Shown here: positions 1 to 6,985 of the stretch, in pieces
How positions within the stretch are numbered: position 1 is the stretch's first letter
Layout: the number at the start of each line of letters is the position of its first letter
Source of the DNA: Victivallales bacterium
GTDB taxonomy: Bacteria > Verrucomicrobiota > Lentisphaeria > Oligosphaerales > Oligosphaeraceae
NCBI GenBank assembly: GCA_017543165.1
Contig: JAFYGL010000702.1
Coordinates: 1 to 8,164, forward strand
Length of the DNA stretch: 8,164 bases
Direction of reading: 5' to 3'
Position numbers and translations under genes: made by a program
Notes under the pieces: generated by a model
Databases searched by the model: none
Told to the model about the DNA's origin: nothing
Seen by the model: the letters and a program-made list of their open reading frames with translations, nothing else

Positions 1-677
1 ACGGATGGGTGAAGTTCGCCCCAGTGAACGATGGTTGGGACCACCCAGCTTTCCTCGCCTGCAAAGCGGCATATCTGGTCGTGTATCATGTCATAGTCCC
101 TTTCCACCTGGTCAAACGAGGCGAACTGGTATGGCCTGTCTGGGAATTCGCAGTGTGCGTGCCATGTCATGCGGAGCCAGTCCGCATTGTCCTGGAACTG
201 TTTTTTCCATGTGTCAGGCATCATGGACAGGTTGAATTCACGCTCTGGCGTCTCGTAGAAGAGGTTAAGGGTGAATTTCACGCCGAATTCGTCATGGAGC
301 GCCTTCAGCTGCGAGAGGTAGAGGCTGTCGAATATGCTCTTGTGCTTCTGGTGATACAGGTCCCTCAGGAAGAAGCAGTTGTCGTCAATGGAGAAGCGGT
401 AGCGCGGCTTGGAGTACTTGTCCCATACGACGCGCACCGTGTGCTCTGCCTCGCCCTGCACGCCAGAGGCGGTGGCGGTAATCCTGGTGTCGAATTTGGT
501 CAATGGAATGTCCGCATGGAAGAATTCGCCTTCACGGGTGGCGAGTATGCCATTGACCTTTACTGTTGCGCAGTTGGGCGCGATGCCAGTGACCGTGATG
601 GTGAGTGAAGTGTCAGTCTGTTTGCCGTGGCGGTGGTTCAGTACAGCGCCATTGAAGGGGAATGTAATCCGAATCAT
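1..677 (-). CDS. NodB-like (polysaccharide deacetylase-type) protein with N-terminal beta domain, partial
   Basis: This is a minus-strand reading frame of 225 codons that is open to the window edge, so the C-terminus is missing. I chose the ATG at 677-675: it is preceded by AAAAGAGAATC, a weak purine-rich ribosome site, and a stop lies in frame not far upstream. Residues 1-85 are beta-rich and Ig-like, without cysteines beyond C36. Residues 94-99 (RFSIDD) and the following LKALHDEFGVKFTLNLF resemble the first strand and helix of NodB barrels (TFDDG, then 'gvkaTfF'); D98 and D99 would be the catalytic/metal aspartates. TWHAHCEF (H173, H175) sits where NodB proteins carry their metal histidines. 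Known: the fold removes acetyl groups from, or otherwise cleaves, polysaccharides. Inferred: it acts on a glycan handled by the divergent operon. There is no signal peptide, so it is probably cytoplasmic. The spacing of the histidines is not the classic HxxxH, so activity is uncertain. Confidence 0.62.
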   Translation of the reverse strand, partial: MIRITFPFNGAVLNHRHGKQTDTSLTITVTGIAPNCATVKVNGILATREGEFFHADIPLTKFDTRITATASGVQGEAEHTVRVVWDKYSKPRYRFSIDDNCFFLRDLYHQKHKSIFDSLYLSQLKALHDEFGVKFTLNLFYETPEREFNLSMMPDTWKKQFQDNADWLRMTWHAHCEFPDRPYQFASFDQVERDYDMIHDQICRFAGEESWVVPTIVHWGELHPS

Positions 678-703
678 GATTCTCTTTTGTCTTTTTTTAG
701 TCA

Positions 704-721
704 GGAAATGAAGGCATTTCC
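704..721. repeat. Perfect hairpin in the 5' leader of the NodB-like gene
   Basis: GGAAATG (704-710) and CATTTCC (715-721) pair perfectly across a 4-base loop. The structure lies 27 bases upstream of the minus-strand start codon, so it would fold in that mRNA leader if transcription starts further upstream, or serve as an operator if it starts nearby. It is followed by A-rich rather than T-rich sequence on the minus strand, so it is not an intrinsic terminator for that gene. Confidence 0.5.
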
Positions 722-743
722 AAATTGTGAATAATCTGGGCGT

Positions 744-771
744 ACTTTATCTTGAAATGTCCTATAAACAA
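744..771 (-). promoter_or_regulatory. Possible promoter of the NodB-like gene
   Basis: On the minus strand TTGTTT (771-766) is followed after 16 bases by TAAAGT (749-744), each partly matching the sigma-70 -35 and -10 hexamers. It would start a transcript about 60 bases before the start codon at 677. The match is weak and AT-rich sequence gives such hits by chance. Confidence 0.25.
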
Positions 772-822
772 GTTGGAATGGCTCTTTTTTCAAGAACGCC
801 GATTGAAAATCAAATGCATGTT

Positions 823-844
823 TCAAGTCCAAACCATGACTTGA
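823..844. repeat. Perfect inverted repeat, operator-like
   Basis: TCAAGTC (823-829) and GACTTGA (838-844) are exact reverse complements separated by 8 bases. Size and spacing suit a dimeric regulator site. It lies upstream of the candidate minus-strand promoter. No T-run follows on either strand, so a terminator role is unlikely. Confidence 0.35.
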
Positions 845-909
845 GAGATAGTTTCAATTTGCTGTCCGCGAATGTCCTTCTCTTTTCAGATTGCCTTGTT
901 CCCCATAAA

Positions 910-992
910 GGTAGTTTCAGTGCCTGTAGGCGCTGTTGCAAAACTACCTAGATACCTAGATACCTAGTTTTTCAACAGCCCCTGAAACTATC
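910..992. repeat. Nested inverted repeat with IS-end-like arms (MITE-like remnant or cruciform)
   Basis: The inner arms at 929-946 (GGCGCTGTTGCAAAACTA) and 965-982 (reverse complement GGGGCTGTTGAAAAACTA) match at 16 of 18 positions around an 18-base loop. Outer arms TAGTTTCAG (912-920) and CTGAAACTA (982-990) add nine more pairs, with a nine-base bulge at 921-929 and 982 shared by both arm pairs. The CTGTTGCAAAA core recalls the terminal inverted repeats of several insertion-sequence families such as IS6; this likeness is from memory. There is no room for a transposase, so it would be a miniature or collapsed remnant. Alternatives are an operator-scale cruciform or a transcript hairpin. No convincing target-site duplication is visible. 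Confidence 0.55.
946..967. repeat. 8-base tandem repeat ACCTAGAT, 2.75 copies
   Basis: ACCTAGAT at 946-953 and 954-961, followed by ACCTAG at 962-967, are perfect head-to-tail copies. They fill the loop of the surrounding hairpin and place three CTAG palindromes exactly 8 bases apart. Such arrays can vary in copy number by slippage, which would lengthen or shorten the loop. Confidence 0.7.
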
Positions 993-1039
993 CTCATGGG
1001 AGGCAGAGCGTTTCAGATATTCAGCCGCCGCTTCCAAGA

Positions 1040-1109
1040 AAATTGAAAAAATCAATTTATAAATTTGACAAATTCAATTACTTGGGTAACTTACTTTTTC
1101 GTCAATTGA
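1040..1109 (+). promoter_or_regulatory. Promoter and likely operator cluster for the GntR-led operon
   Basis: TTGACA (1065-1070), a perfect -35 hexamer, is followed after 16 bases by TAACTT (1087-1092), a poor -10 match. Around it lie AAATTGA/TCAATTT (1040-1046 and 1052-1058, a perfect inverted repeat with a 5-base centre), another TCAATT at 1074-1079 inside the promoter spacer, and the palindrome TCAATTGA at 1102-1109 just downstream. Spacings of 11 and 22 bases between the first half-sites place them on one DNA face. Inferred: these are binding sites for the adjacent GntR protein, giving autoregulation. AT-rich background makes chance hits possible. Confidence 0.42.
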
Positions 1110-1140
1110 AAAGCCTTTGTAGTTGTTTGGGAGAATGGAT

Positions 1141-2502
1141 ATGATTAAGCATAAATACCAGCAGTTGTTTGATTTGCTTGAACGGGAATTCCATTGCGGG
1201 CGCTGGCCAAACGGAAGTAAACTACCCAATCTAAAAGAGCTGGCATCCGAATATTCAGTCAGTGTGAATGTTGTCTCCCAGACAATTGAGCTTTTGAAGC
1301 AGGCCTCATTGGTCAAAGTCAAGTTGGGGTCAGGCATATATTCCACCTTTTCGCCTGCAAGCCATGCTGAAAGCCTCCATTATTCTGGCAAGAGGCTTTT
1401 TGGGCAGTATGCAGGTGCAAAAAAACTGTCCATTCTAGTCGAGGACTATTTGCCCTGGCAAACAAAGTTCTGGGGTGTGTTTTTCAACAAGTTCACCAAT
1501 GACAATCCAGACATAGAGCTTGACATACGCCATGGCTGCCAGGCATTTGAGGAAGCACAGGAGCGTTTTACAATGGCCATGGGAGGCGAACGCTTTTTGT
1601 CGCTGGCGATGAGCAGAATGCCTGATTTAATGCCTTGCAAGGAGGCGGCGGCATATTATCCCCATTTATACGATGATTGTTTTTTGAAAACATCCCATAT
1701 AGGAAACTACCGTTTCCCCTTTGGATTCACCAAGCTTGAGCTTCTTGCTTTGGATGGCTTGCCAGAGGCGCATCCGACTGAAAACAATCTTGACTATGTT
1801 GAACGGATAAGCCCCCTCATGCAAGGAGGATATTGCATAAAATCAATTGCGGAGTTCCTGGAACATACAGGTTGCCCTTTGAATAAACTTGGCAAGGAGG
1901 CATTGACCGAGGATGAACGTAAATCTACTCTGGATATTCTCTCAAGGATAAAGAAAATGTACAGCGAAGGGCGTTTCATGTGGTTCCATGGGCAGTTCAT
2001 CAACAGGGATGAGCAAATTGAATGGATTAACAACCGCAGAATTTCGGCATTGGAATATTCAGCCAACATGCGGCAGCAATATCCTGTCGGCAGCTCTCTC
2101 CGCGCATACAGTCTGCCCGACGGCGGGAATCCCCTGATAATCCCTTTGGCCGTGCAGATCAATTCAGAGACCTGTTTTTATGAGGAATGTCTTCGAGTCA
2201 TAAAATCCCTTCTAAGTCCAGAAACTCAGCGCAATGCGGCAAATGCAGGAATATTCTATCCTATTCTCAAAAGCGAGCTGAATTGCCTCCCCGCATCTTG
2301 CAAAACCAGCTTTCTTGACGGCAAATACCGCTTGAGAGAACTTGGCAACCAACGGCTGGAAGAGGCCAAGGAGTATTTTCTTGGATGGGAAATCTTCTAT
2401 TATCTTGAGAATAGGCGTGGAGATGAAATACTGGATATTCTCGAACATAAATTCAGCCATTACTACAAATACAGGAAAAAGCAAGAATCAGTCCCATTTT
2501 GA
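1141..2502 (+). CDS. GntR-family regulator with solute-binding-protein-like sensor domain
   Basis: This is a 453-residue predicted one-component transcription regulator. Residues 2-70 form a GntR winged helix: WPNGSKLPNLKELASEY (22-38), a recognition helix around SVNVVSQTIELLKQ (41-54), and a wing ending in GSGIYS. From about residue 95 (LSILVEDYLPWQTKFW...FFNKFTNDNPDIEL) the chain resembles type 2 periplasmic solute-binding proteins of ABC sugar transporters. The late stretch LPDGGNPLIIPLAVQINS followed by IKSLLSPETQ...AGIFYPIL matches the family's C-terminal hinge and helix. There is no signal peptide or membrane segment, so this domain acts in the cytoplasm as the ligand sensor. The start at 1141 has GGGAGA six bases upstream; the ATG at 1135 abuts that site, and the in-frame TTG at 1123 is less likely. 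It heads the plus-strand genes and probably regulates them. The ligand is unknown; an oligosaccharide is a reasonable guess. Confidence 0.8.
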   Translation: MIKHKYQQLFDLLEREFHCGRWPNGSKLPNLKELASEYSVSVNVVSQTIELLKQASLVKVKLGSGIYSTFSPASHAESLHYSGKRLFGQYAGAKKLSILVEDYLPWQTKFWGVFFNKFTNDNPDIELDIRHGCQAFEEAQERFTMAMGGERFLSLAMSRMPDLMPCKEAAAYYPHLYDDCFLKTSHIGNYRFPFGFTKLELLALDGLPEAHPTENNLDYVERISPLMQGGYCIKSIAEFLEHTGCPLNKLGKEALTEDERKSTLDILSRIKKMYSEGRFMWFHGQFINRDEQIEWINNRRISALEYSANMRQQYPVGSSLRAYSLPDGGNPLIIPLAVQINSETCFYEECLRVIKSLLSPETQRNAANAGIFYPILKSELNCLPASCKTSFLDGKYRLRELGNQRLEEAKEYFLGWEIFYYLENRRGDEILDILEHKFSHYYKYRKKQESVPF

Positions 2503-2576
2503 CTTGGAGGCTGTTGATTCAAGTTTCAGCAAGGAGAATTTTACCACTGTTTTTTAACAATAGACGAGGTTGAAAA

Positions 2577-3332
2577 ATGCAAGACAAAAAACAATCGAAT
2601 TTCAGAAAGGAAACGGGCATGCGCAATTCATTTACGCTGATTGAACTACTTGTCGTCATAGCCATCATTGCCGTGCTGGCTGCCATGCTGCTGCCCGCAT
2701 TAAGCAAAGCCAGGGAAAAGGCACGCGGAATAAGCTGCGCAAACAATCTCAAGCAACTTGGCCTCATGGTGCATCTGTATTCAGATGACTATGATGACTA
2801 TCTGCTTTTTTCACACCGTGGCGTGAATTTCCCATGGACGTATGTGAATCATACATGGGGCTGGCTGCATGACATAGGGCAATACTTGAACAACGGGAAA
2901 TACTTCAGCCCAGACTACAACAGTGATGTCAGCTCAACCAATATGCTCAGATGCCCGTCGCACGAAGAGGAGAACTATACCCTCGCAAGGGGGGATTCCA
3001 TATACAAGATGAGCAATTATGCCTATAATGCAAGAATCGGCAATCCTACATATTCAAACAGTTCCTATCGTCCGCGCACTGTCGTGTCATGCAAGGCGCC
3101 CAGCAGCTTTGTGCTTATAACGGACGCGAAATGCAAGTCAATCAACAATTCAGCCTGCATCTTTGCGGCATCCACGGCGGCGCATGCCAATGAATGCATA
3201 GACTATCGGCATGTGAACACGGCAAACCACACTTACGTTGACGGTCATGTTGACAAGATACATCATGGAATCACAGATGATAATTTCTTCTGTGAAAACT
3301 ATGCATTCTGGAAAAACGGAGACTTATGGTAG
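2577..3332 (+). CDS. Type II secretion-style pseudopilin, H-x9-DG family
   Basis: The 251-residue protein has a prepilin N-terminus: a basic leader, then [16 protein letters not shown] as the membrane helix, with E23 as the conserved Glu5 of the mature protein. Cleavage and N-methylation would fall between S18 and F19; the usual -1 residue is glycine, so serine is a deviation. The C-terminus carries the H-x9-DG signature (H212, D222, G223) typical of the DUF1559-like pseudopilins expanded in Lentisphaerota and Planctomycetota. Known: these sit in the inner membrane and are thought to feed type II secretion-like machines; individual roles are mostly untested. The start at 2577 has GAGGT six bases upstream. 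An internal ATG at 2619, with its own AGGA site, would give the shorter leader MRNS. It follows the regulator by 74 bases and overlaps the next gene by 7 bases, suggesting coupling to the secreted glycosidase-like protein. Confidence 0.88.
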   Translation: MQDKKQSNFRKETGMRNSFTLIELLVVIAIIAVLAAMLLPALSKAREKARGISCANNLKQLGLMVHLYSDDYDDYLLFSHRGVNFPWTYVNHTWGWLHDIGQYLNNGKYFSPDYNSDVSSTNMLRCPSHEEENYTLARGDSIYKMSNYAYNARIGNPTYSNSSYRPRTVVSCKAPSSFVLITDAKCKSINNSACIFAASTAAHANECIDYRHVNTANHTYVDGHVDKIHHGITDDNFFCENYAFWKNGDLW

Positions 3333-6094
3333 GCAACTTCTCATCTTGCAAGCGTGAAATATCAATGTCACATTGTCCGTTGCTACTGCTTGTCATTTGC
3401 TTGTGCATACAGCTTTTCGCGGGGCAAATGACAATCGTCCTGCCGGAAAAGCCAAGTGAATTCGAGGCAAATGCCGCCAAGGAACTAGGCACGTTCATTG
3501 AGGCGGCGTCTGGCACAGCGCCCGTGGTATTGCACGAGCCAGGCAAAGCTCCAGAAAAGGCAATCTACGTGGGGAGGACGCATTTTGCCGAAGCTTCTGC
3601 TATACAGGTCCCAGAGGGGGATGAAGCATGGTTGAACCAGGATATTGACGGGAATCTTGTCTTGCTAGGCAATGGCAGAAGAGGCACGCTCTATGCAGTA
3701 TATGAATTTCTCGAGCACAACCTGGGCATAGTATTCCTGGATGATTGGAACACTTACATCCCGAAGACTGCCGATATTAGCTGGAAGGCAGGCATGCTTC
3801 GTTCAGGCGCGCCTTCATTCGCGGTCCGCGGTTTTAACAGCTACATAATCCTGGACGAACGCGGGCAATCACGTTTTTCCGCAAGAATGCGCCAGAATTT
3901 CTTCAGCTACTACATCCCTGCCGACTACCCTGCTGCGCACAGGGGCTGCATCGACGTTGTCGGCTCACCAAATTTCACCCATACATACTACCACTATACC
4001 AAGAATCTTTCAACAAGCCAGCAGGACATTCTTTCATGGTCGGAAAGGCACCAGGGAAGAATAGTTTCGACAAGCAGCGCTGGACCTGGCCAGATTTGCT
4101 ATTCAAATCCTGAAACAGCAGAATGGTTTGCACGGAGACTAGGGGAATTCATAGCAAAAGACCGTAAAACACGCACGGCTGATTCATTTCCCAAATACTA
4201 TGCCCTGGAGAAAAACGACAACCATAATGAGTGCGAATGCGCCAATTGCAGGAAATTGCTTGATAAATACCGCACCCAGGCTGGAGTGCAGCTTTTTTTC
4301 ACGAACAGCGTCGCGAGGAAAATCGCCAGGGAATATCCTGAAATAAGAATTCTGTTTGATGCATACGGGAGGGACTGCAGAGTTCCTGAAGGAATCAGGC
4401 CCGAGCCAAACGTCGTGGTGCAGGTCGCCTTTGGATATGGCCGCCCCGAGCGTCCAAGGGACTGCTACAGAAGCTGGAATGCGCCATACAACCAGAATAC
4501 CTGCAGGTTAATGCAGAGTTGGTTTGCAATTGCCAGACACAGGGCCATCTGGGATTACTGGGTAGATTATTTCAACAAGGACAATCTGCCTTCTGAAAAT
4601 CTGCTGGCCACAGCGGAAAATTTGAAAATCTATAAAAGAATGGGAGTGGAATTCCTGTTCATCGAATGTGAATCCGCAGATTGCGCCAGCTTCCATCCAT
4701 TGCGTCTTTGGCTTGGAATGCGGCTTGCGTACAACGTGGAACTTGACCCCATGGAAGAGGCACTTAAGTTTCTCAGCGCATACTTTGGCGCGGCTGCGCC
4801 TTCAATAGTCAAATACCTATATTTGCTACAAAATAGGATGCAGTCCCTGAAATATCCTGTCCAGGATCTTTCCGCACTAAGCCGCAATGACTTGGACGAT
4901 GATTTCTTCACAACATCTGAGGCATTGTTCACAGAGGCGGAAAAAGCGGCTGCTGACGACAAGGTGATATTGGAGAGAATAGCCAATGAACGCGTACCTG
5001 TGGACAGGGCCAGGCTTGAACGGAGAAAAAAACTTTCCCCTGGCTTGCAGCCAGGGATTCCAGAGGTGCTGAGGCGTTATCGTGAAAACCATCTTCGCCG
5101 AATAGCAAGATATTCGCACCCAAACTTCTCTGGCAACAAGATCAAGTCGGTTAACGAATTCTGCAAATCAATAGAAGTTTCAATACCAGAACTCCAGGGG
5201 TTCAATCCAGATTCTGTTCTTCTTGATCTAGCCTGGTCGCAGTTATCACATGGACGCTATGAGAATCCTGTCGTGGAAGACCATGAGGCATGCGGCGGCA
5301 AGGCAGTCAGACCTGGTGTTGACAAACAGGAAAACAACGGCATAGTGCTTGGCATATACGATTTGAACAGCAGCCAGTACTGTGCACGGCATTGTATGAT
5401 TCCTCCGTCTGCCTTGCCCAAGGATGAAAAATTTCACTGGTACACATTGGGGCGCTTGACTTTGCCGCGCACCCCATTGCTTTATATGGACTGGACCTGG
5501 GTTCTGCAGACGCAATTGGACGGCGCATACGGAAATCCAGATGTGTATGCCAACAATGTCAGCGTCTATGTGTCGCTGAAAGTCCAGGGGCCATTGTATG
5601 TGAAAGGCTCGGACAAGCCCAATCTCTACTGTGTGGACAGGGTTGTGGTCTGTCGTGCTGACATGGATACCAGGCACCCGTTCACATGGGCCATTCCAGC
5701 AGAATTGCAAGGGCGGAAAATCATGGCGGAAATATCTGGCAGTTCGCTGCGTTTTCCCGACAAGCTTGCAGATGCCGCTTCACTTGTCGCTTGTGCCCTG
5801 CCTGTTTCCAATGCAACAGTTTTGCTAAAAGGTGTTTCAGGGAGCAATACGCGTCTTTCTTCAAACAATGTAAAAAATGGGAAAAACACTTATGCCTTAT
5901 ATCGGCTTGGCCCTGTTAAATTAAGCAGGAACTCCAGTCTGGAAATAGGAAACAGGATAATTCCCTTAGGGGACTATTGGAATGAAAATACAAATGATAT
6001 GCATTATGAAGTTTGGCTTTCCTTGAAAAGCACAAGTGACAATGCATATTGTGACAGGGTTTTTCTTGTTGAGGCAAATATTGCCTCCGAATAA
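3326..6094 (+). CDS. Secreted DUF4838 protein, glycosidase-like
   Basis: The 922-residue protein is predicted to be exported. K9 and R10 precede the hydrophobic run [15 protein letters not shown] (residues 19-33), which fits a type I signal peptide; no lipobox is present. Residues about 36-135 resemble the non-catalytic alpha/beta domain preceding GH67 and GH20 barrels ([38 protein letters not shown]). Residues about 260-500 match DUF4838 as I remember it, including the C-x-C-x2-C motif (C303, C305, C308), possibly a metal or disulfide site, and a barrel-like segment ending [23 protein letters not shown] linker region follows (to about 640), then a beta-rich tail with two related modules (706-780 and 856-919). 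Known: DUF4838 is tied to glycoside hydrolase-like folds, but its substrate and catalytic residues are not established. The ATG at 3326 is preferred because it has GGAG four bases upstream and supplies the positive residues; the ATG at 3365 gives an uncharged leader. Confidence 0.8.
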   Translation: MVGNFSSCKREISMSHCPLLLLVICLCIQLFAGQMTIVLPEKPSEFEANAAKELGTFIEAASGTAPVVLHEPGKAPEKAIYVGRTHFAEASAIQVPEGDEAWLNQDIDGNLVLLGNGRRGTLYAVYEFLEHNLGIVFLDDWNTYIPKTADISWKAGMLRSGAPSFAVRGFNSYIILDERGQSRFSARMRQNFFSYYIPADYPAAHRGCIDVVGSPNFTHTYYHYTKNLSTSQQDILSWSERHQGRIVSTSSAGPGQICYSNPETAEWFARRLGEFIAKDRKTRTADSFPKYYALEKNDNHNECECANCRKLLDKYRTQAGVQLFFTNSVARKIAREYPEIRILFDAYGRDCRVPEGIRPEPNVVVQVAFGYGRPERPRDCYRSWNAPYNQNTCRLMQSWFAIARHRAIWDYWVDYFNKDNLPSENLLATAENLKIYKRMGVEFLFIECESADCASFHPLRLWLGMRLAYNVELDPMEEALKFLSAYFGAAAPSIVKYLYLLQNRMQSLKYPVQDLSALSRNDLDDDFFTTSEALFTEAEKAAADDKVILERIANERVPVDRARLERRKKLSPGLQPGIPEVLRRYRENHLRRIARYSHPNFSGNKIKSVNEFCKSIEVSIPELQGFNPDSVLLDLAWSQLSHGRYENPVVEDHEACGGKAVRPGVDKQENNGIVLGIYDLNSSQYCARHCMIPPSALPKDEKFHWYTLGRLTLPRTPLLYMDWTWVLQTQLDGAYGNPDVYANNVSVYVSLKVQGPLYVKGSDKPNLYCVDRVVVCRADMDTRHPFTWAIPAELQGRKIMAEISGSSLRFPDKLADAASLVACALPVSNATVLLKGVSGSNTRLSSNNVKNGKNTYALYRLGPVKLSRNSSLEIGNRIIPLGDYWNENTNDMHYEVWLSLKSTSDNAYCDRVFLVEANIASE
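5441..6082 (+). repeat. Two divergent beta modules in the DUF4838 tail (protein-level repeat)
   Basis: Residues 706-780 ([18 protein letters not shown] ... [11 protein letters not shown] ... [13 protein letters not shown]) and 856-919 ([17 protein letters not shown] ... [11 protein letters not shown] ... [12 protein letters not shown]) share the same order of elements: a Y-x-L-x-RL start, an aromatic core, a V(Y/W)xSLK strand and a closing YC-(V)DRV strand. This suggests an internal duplication of a jelly-roll-like domain, probably for carbohydrate binding. Both modules keep one cysteine just before DRV. The nucleotide sequences have diverged, so the duplication is old. Function is inferred from position at the end of a secreted glycosidase-like protein. 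Confidence 0.5.
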
Positions 6095-6138
6095 TGGCAG
6101 CGTTGGCCGATGGTGTGCAATTCCAAAAGGAGAGCTGT

Positions 6139-6972
6139 ATGAGAGTTTTTATCTCTACTGATTTGGAAGGGGTGTGCGGTGTGATTGGGCGTCCCGATGC
6201 AATTGTGGGGAATGTCATCCTGCGTCCAGAAATTGCCAGGCAGGCCCTGGCGAATGAAATCAAGGCCTGCGCCGAAGGACTTGCGGACGCAGGCGCCGAT
6301 GACATACAAGTGTGCGATGGACACGGCAACAGCGACAATCTGGACATTTTCACTTTGCCAAAGACCGTCTCGCTTCTTCAATGCGCAGGGGGCATCAATG
6401 AACCGATTGACTATGCGAAATTCGATGCAGTCGTGCAACTTGGTGTGCATGGCATGCAGCAGTCTGGCGGCTATCTTTGCCACACTTTCAACAGCCATGG
6501 GATATCGGGAATGTTTCTCAACGGAAAACCCATCGGTGAAATTGGAATATCTGCATACCAGGCAGCATATTTCGGAACGCCGACAATTATGGTCTCTGGC
6601 GATGAAACTGCATGCGAGGAGGCAAGGGCGCTGCTAGGCTCCTCCCTCATGACTGTGCCAACCAAACGTGCTTTTTCACGCTATTCGGCATTGAACTACC
6701 CACTTCAGGAAGTCTATGAAGACCTTGCGCAAACCGCCAAAAAGGCCTTGCAAAATCTTGCCTTGGCGCCATTGCCTTCCATGCCAGTTCCTTGTGAACT
6801 GACAGTCGAGTATATGTGTCCAAACCAGGCTGATGCAGCCGAACTGCAGGGACTGGAACGTATTGACTATCGAACAGTGCGTAGCAGAGGCAAGGATTTC
6901 TATGAGGCCTGGGCGCGTTTTTCTGGGCCAGAATCGGTTTATCAGAGAATCACAGGAAAATACCAGAGATAG
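6139..6972 (+). CDS. D-aminopeptidase, M55 (DppA) family
   Basis: The 277-residue protein matches DppA-type zinc peptidases along its whole length. The N-terminal MRVFISTDLEGVCG supplies D8 and E10. DGHGN gives H62, LGVHG gives H104, LCHTFN gives H115 (the catalytic histidine position in Bacillus subtilis DppA), and GEIG gives E134; these correspond to the known metal-binding and catalytic set. Known: DppA is a cytoplasmic decamer that releases N-terminal D-amino acids, for example from D-Ala-D-Ala. There is no signal peptide. The start at 6139 has AAGGAG six bases upstream; an in-frame ATG at 6094, overlapping the previous stop, would add 15 unrelated residues and is rejected. It lies 44 bases after the DUF4838 gene and 13 before the acetyltransferase. 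Inferred: it processes D-amino-acid peptides, possibly cell-wall fragments, alongside the neighbouring amino-sugar enzymes. The real substrate may differ. Confidence 0.88.
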   Translation: MRVFISTDLEGVCGVIGRPDAIVGNVILRPEIARQALANEIKACAEGLADAGADDIQVCDGHGNSDNLDIFTLPKTVSLLQCAGGINEPIDYAKFDAVVQLGVHGMQQSGGYLCHTFNSHGISGMFLNGKPIGEIGISAYQAAYFGTPTIMVSGDETACEEARALLGSSLMTVPTKRAFSRYSALNYPLQEVYEDLAQTAKKALQNLALAPLPSMPVPCELTVEYMCPNQADAAELQGLERIDYRTVRSRGKDFYEAWARFSGPESVYQRITGKYQR

Positions 6973-6985
6973 CTTTGTTTAGAAT

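Larger units (their letters stand above)
678..1140. promoter_or_regulatory. Divergent intergenic control region
   Basis: This 463-base gap separates the minus-strand NodB-like gene from the GntR regulator and carries no credible gene. From left to right it holds a perfect 7-base-arm hairpin at 704-721, a possible minus-strand promoter at 744-771, a perfect inverted repeat at 823-844, three copies of a (G/A)GTAGTTTCA-like 10-mer (847-856 and 910-919, with the inverse at 983-992), a large nested hairpin at 910-992, and an AT-rich promoter zone at 1040-1109. A plus-strand open frame from a GTG at 727 lacks a ribosome site and any family likeness. The arrangement is what one expects for a regulator transcribed divergently from one of its targets, but which protein binds where is inference. 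Confidence 0.6.

Noticed and set aside
9..608. Plus-strand open frame of 199 codons
   Set aside because: It is antisense to the minus-strand NodB-like gene, whose translation has recognisable motifs and continues to the window edge; the plus-strand translation resembles no family.
727..951. Plus-strand open frame of 74 codons in the intergenic region
   Set aside because: GTG start without a ribosome site; it runs through the repeats and hairpin and shows no protein-like pattern.
910..992. Intrinsic terminator
   Set aside because: The structure lies upstream of the plus-strand operon and also upstream of the minus-strand gene, so no gene ends there, and no T-run follows the outer stem.
1123..1140. 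TTG start at 1123 or ATG at 1135 for the regulator
   Set aside because: GGGAGA at 1129-1134 is correctly spaced only for the ATG at 1141.
2514..2542. Promoter before the pseudopilin gene (TTGATT ... AATTTT)
   Set aside because: The -10 match is poor and the 74-base gap is consistent with read-through from the regulator gene.
5246..5710. Long minus-strand open frame of 154 codons
   Set aside because: Antisense to the DUF4838 tail, which has clear domain structure; the translation has no recognisable features.
6094..6138. N-terminal extension of the M55 peptidase from the ATG overlapping the DUF4838 stop
   Set aside because: The DppA-family start MRVFISTDLEG follows a strong AAGGAG site at 6127-6132; the extension has no family counterpart.
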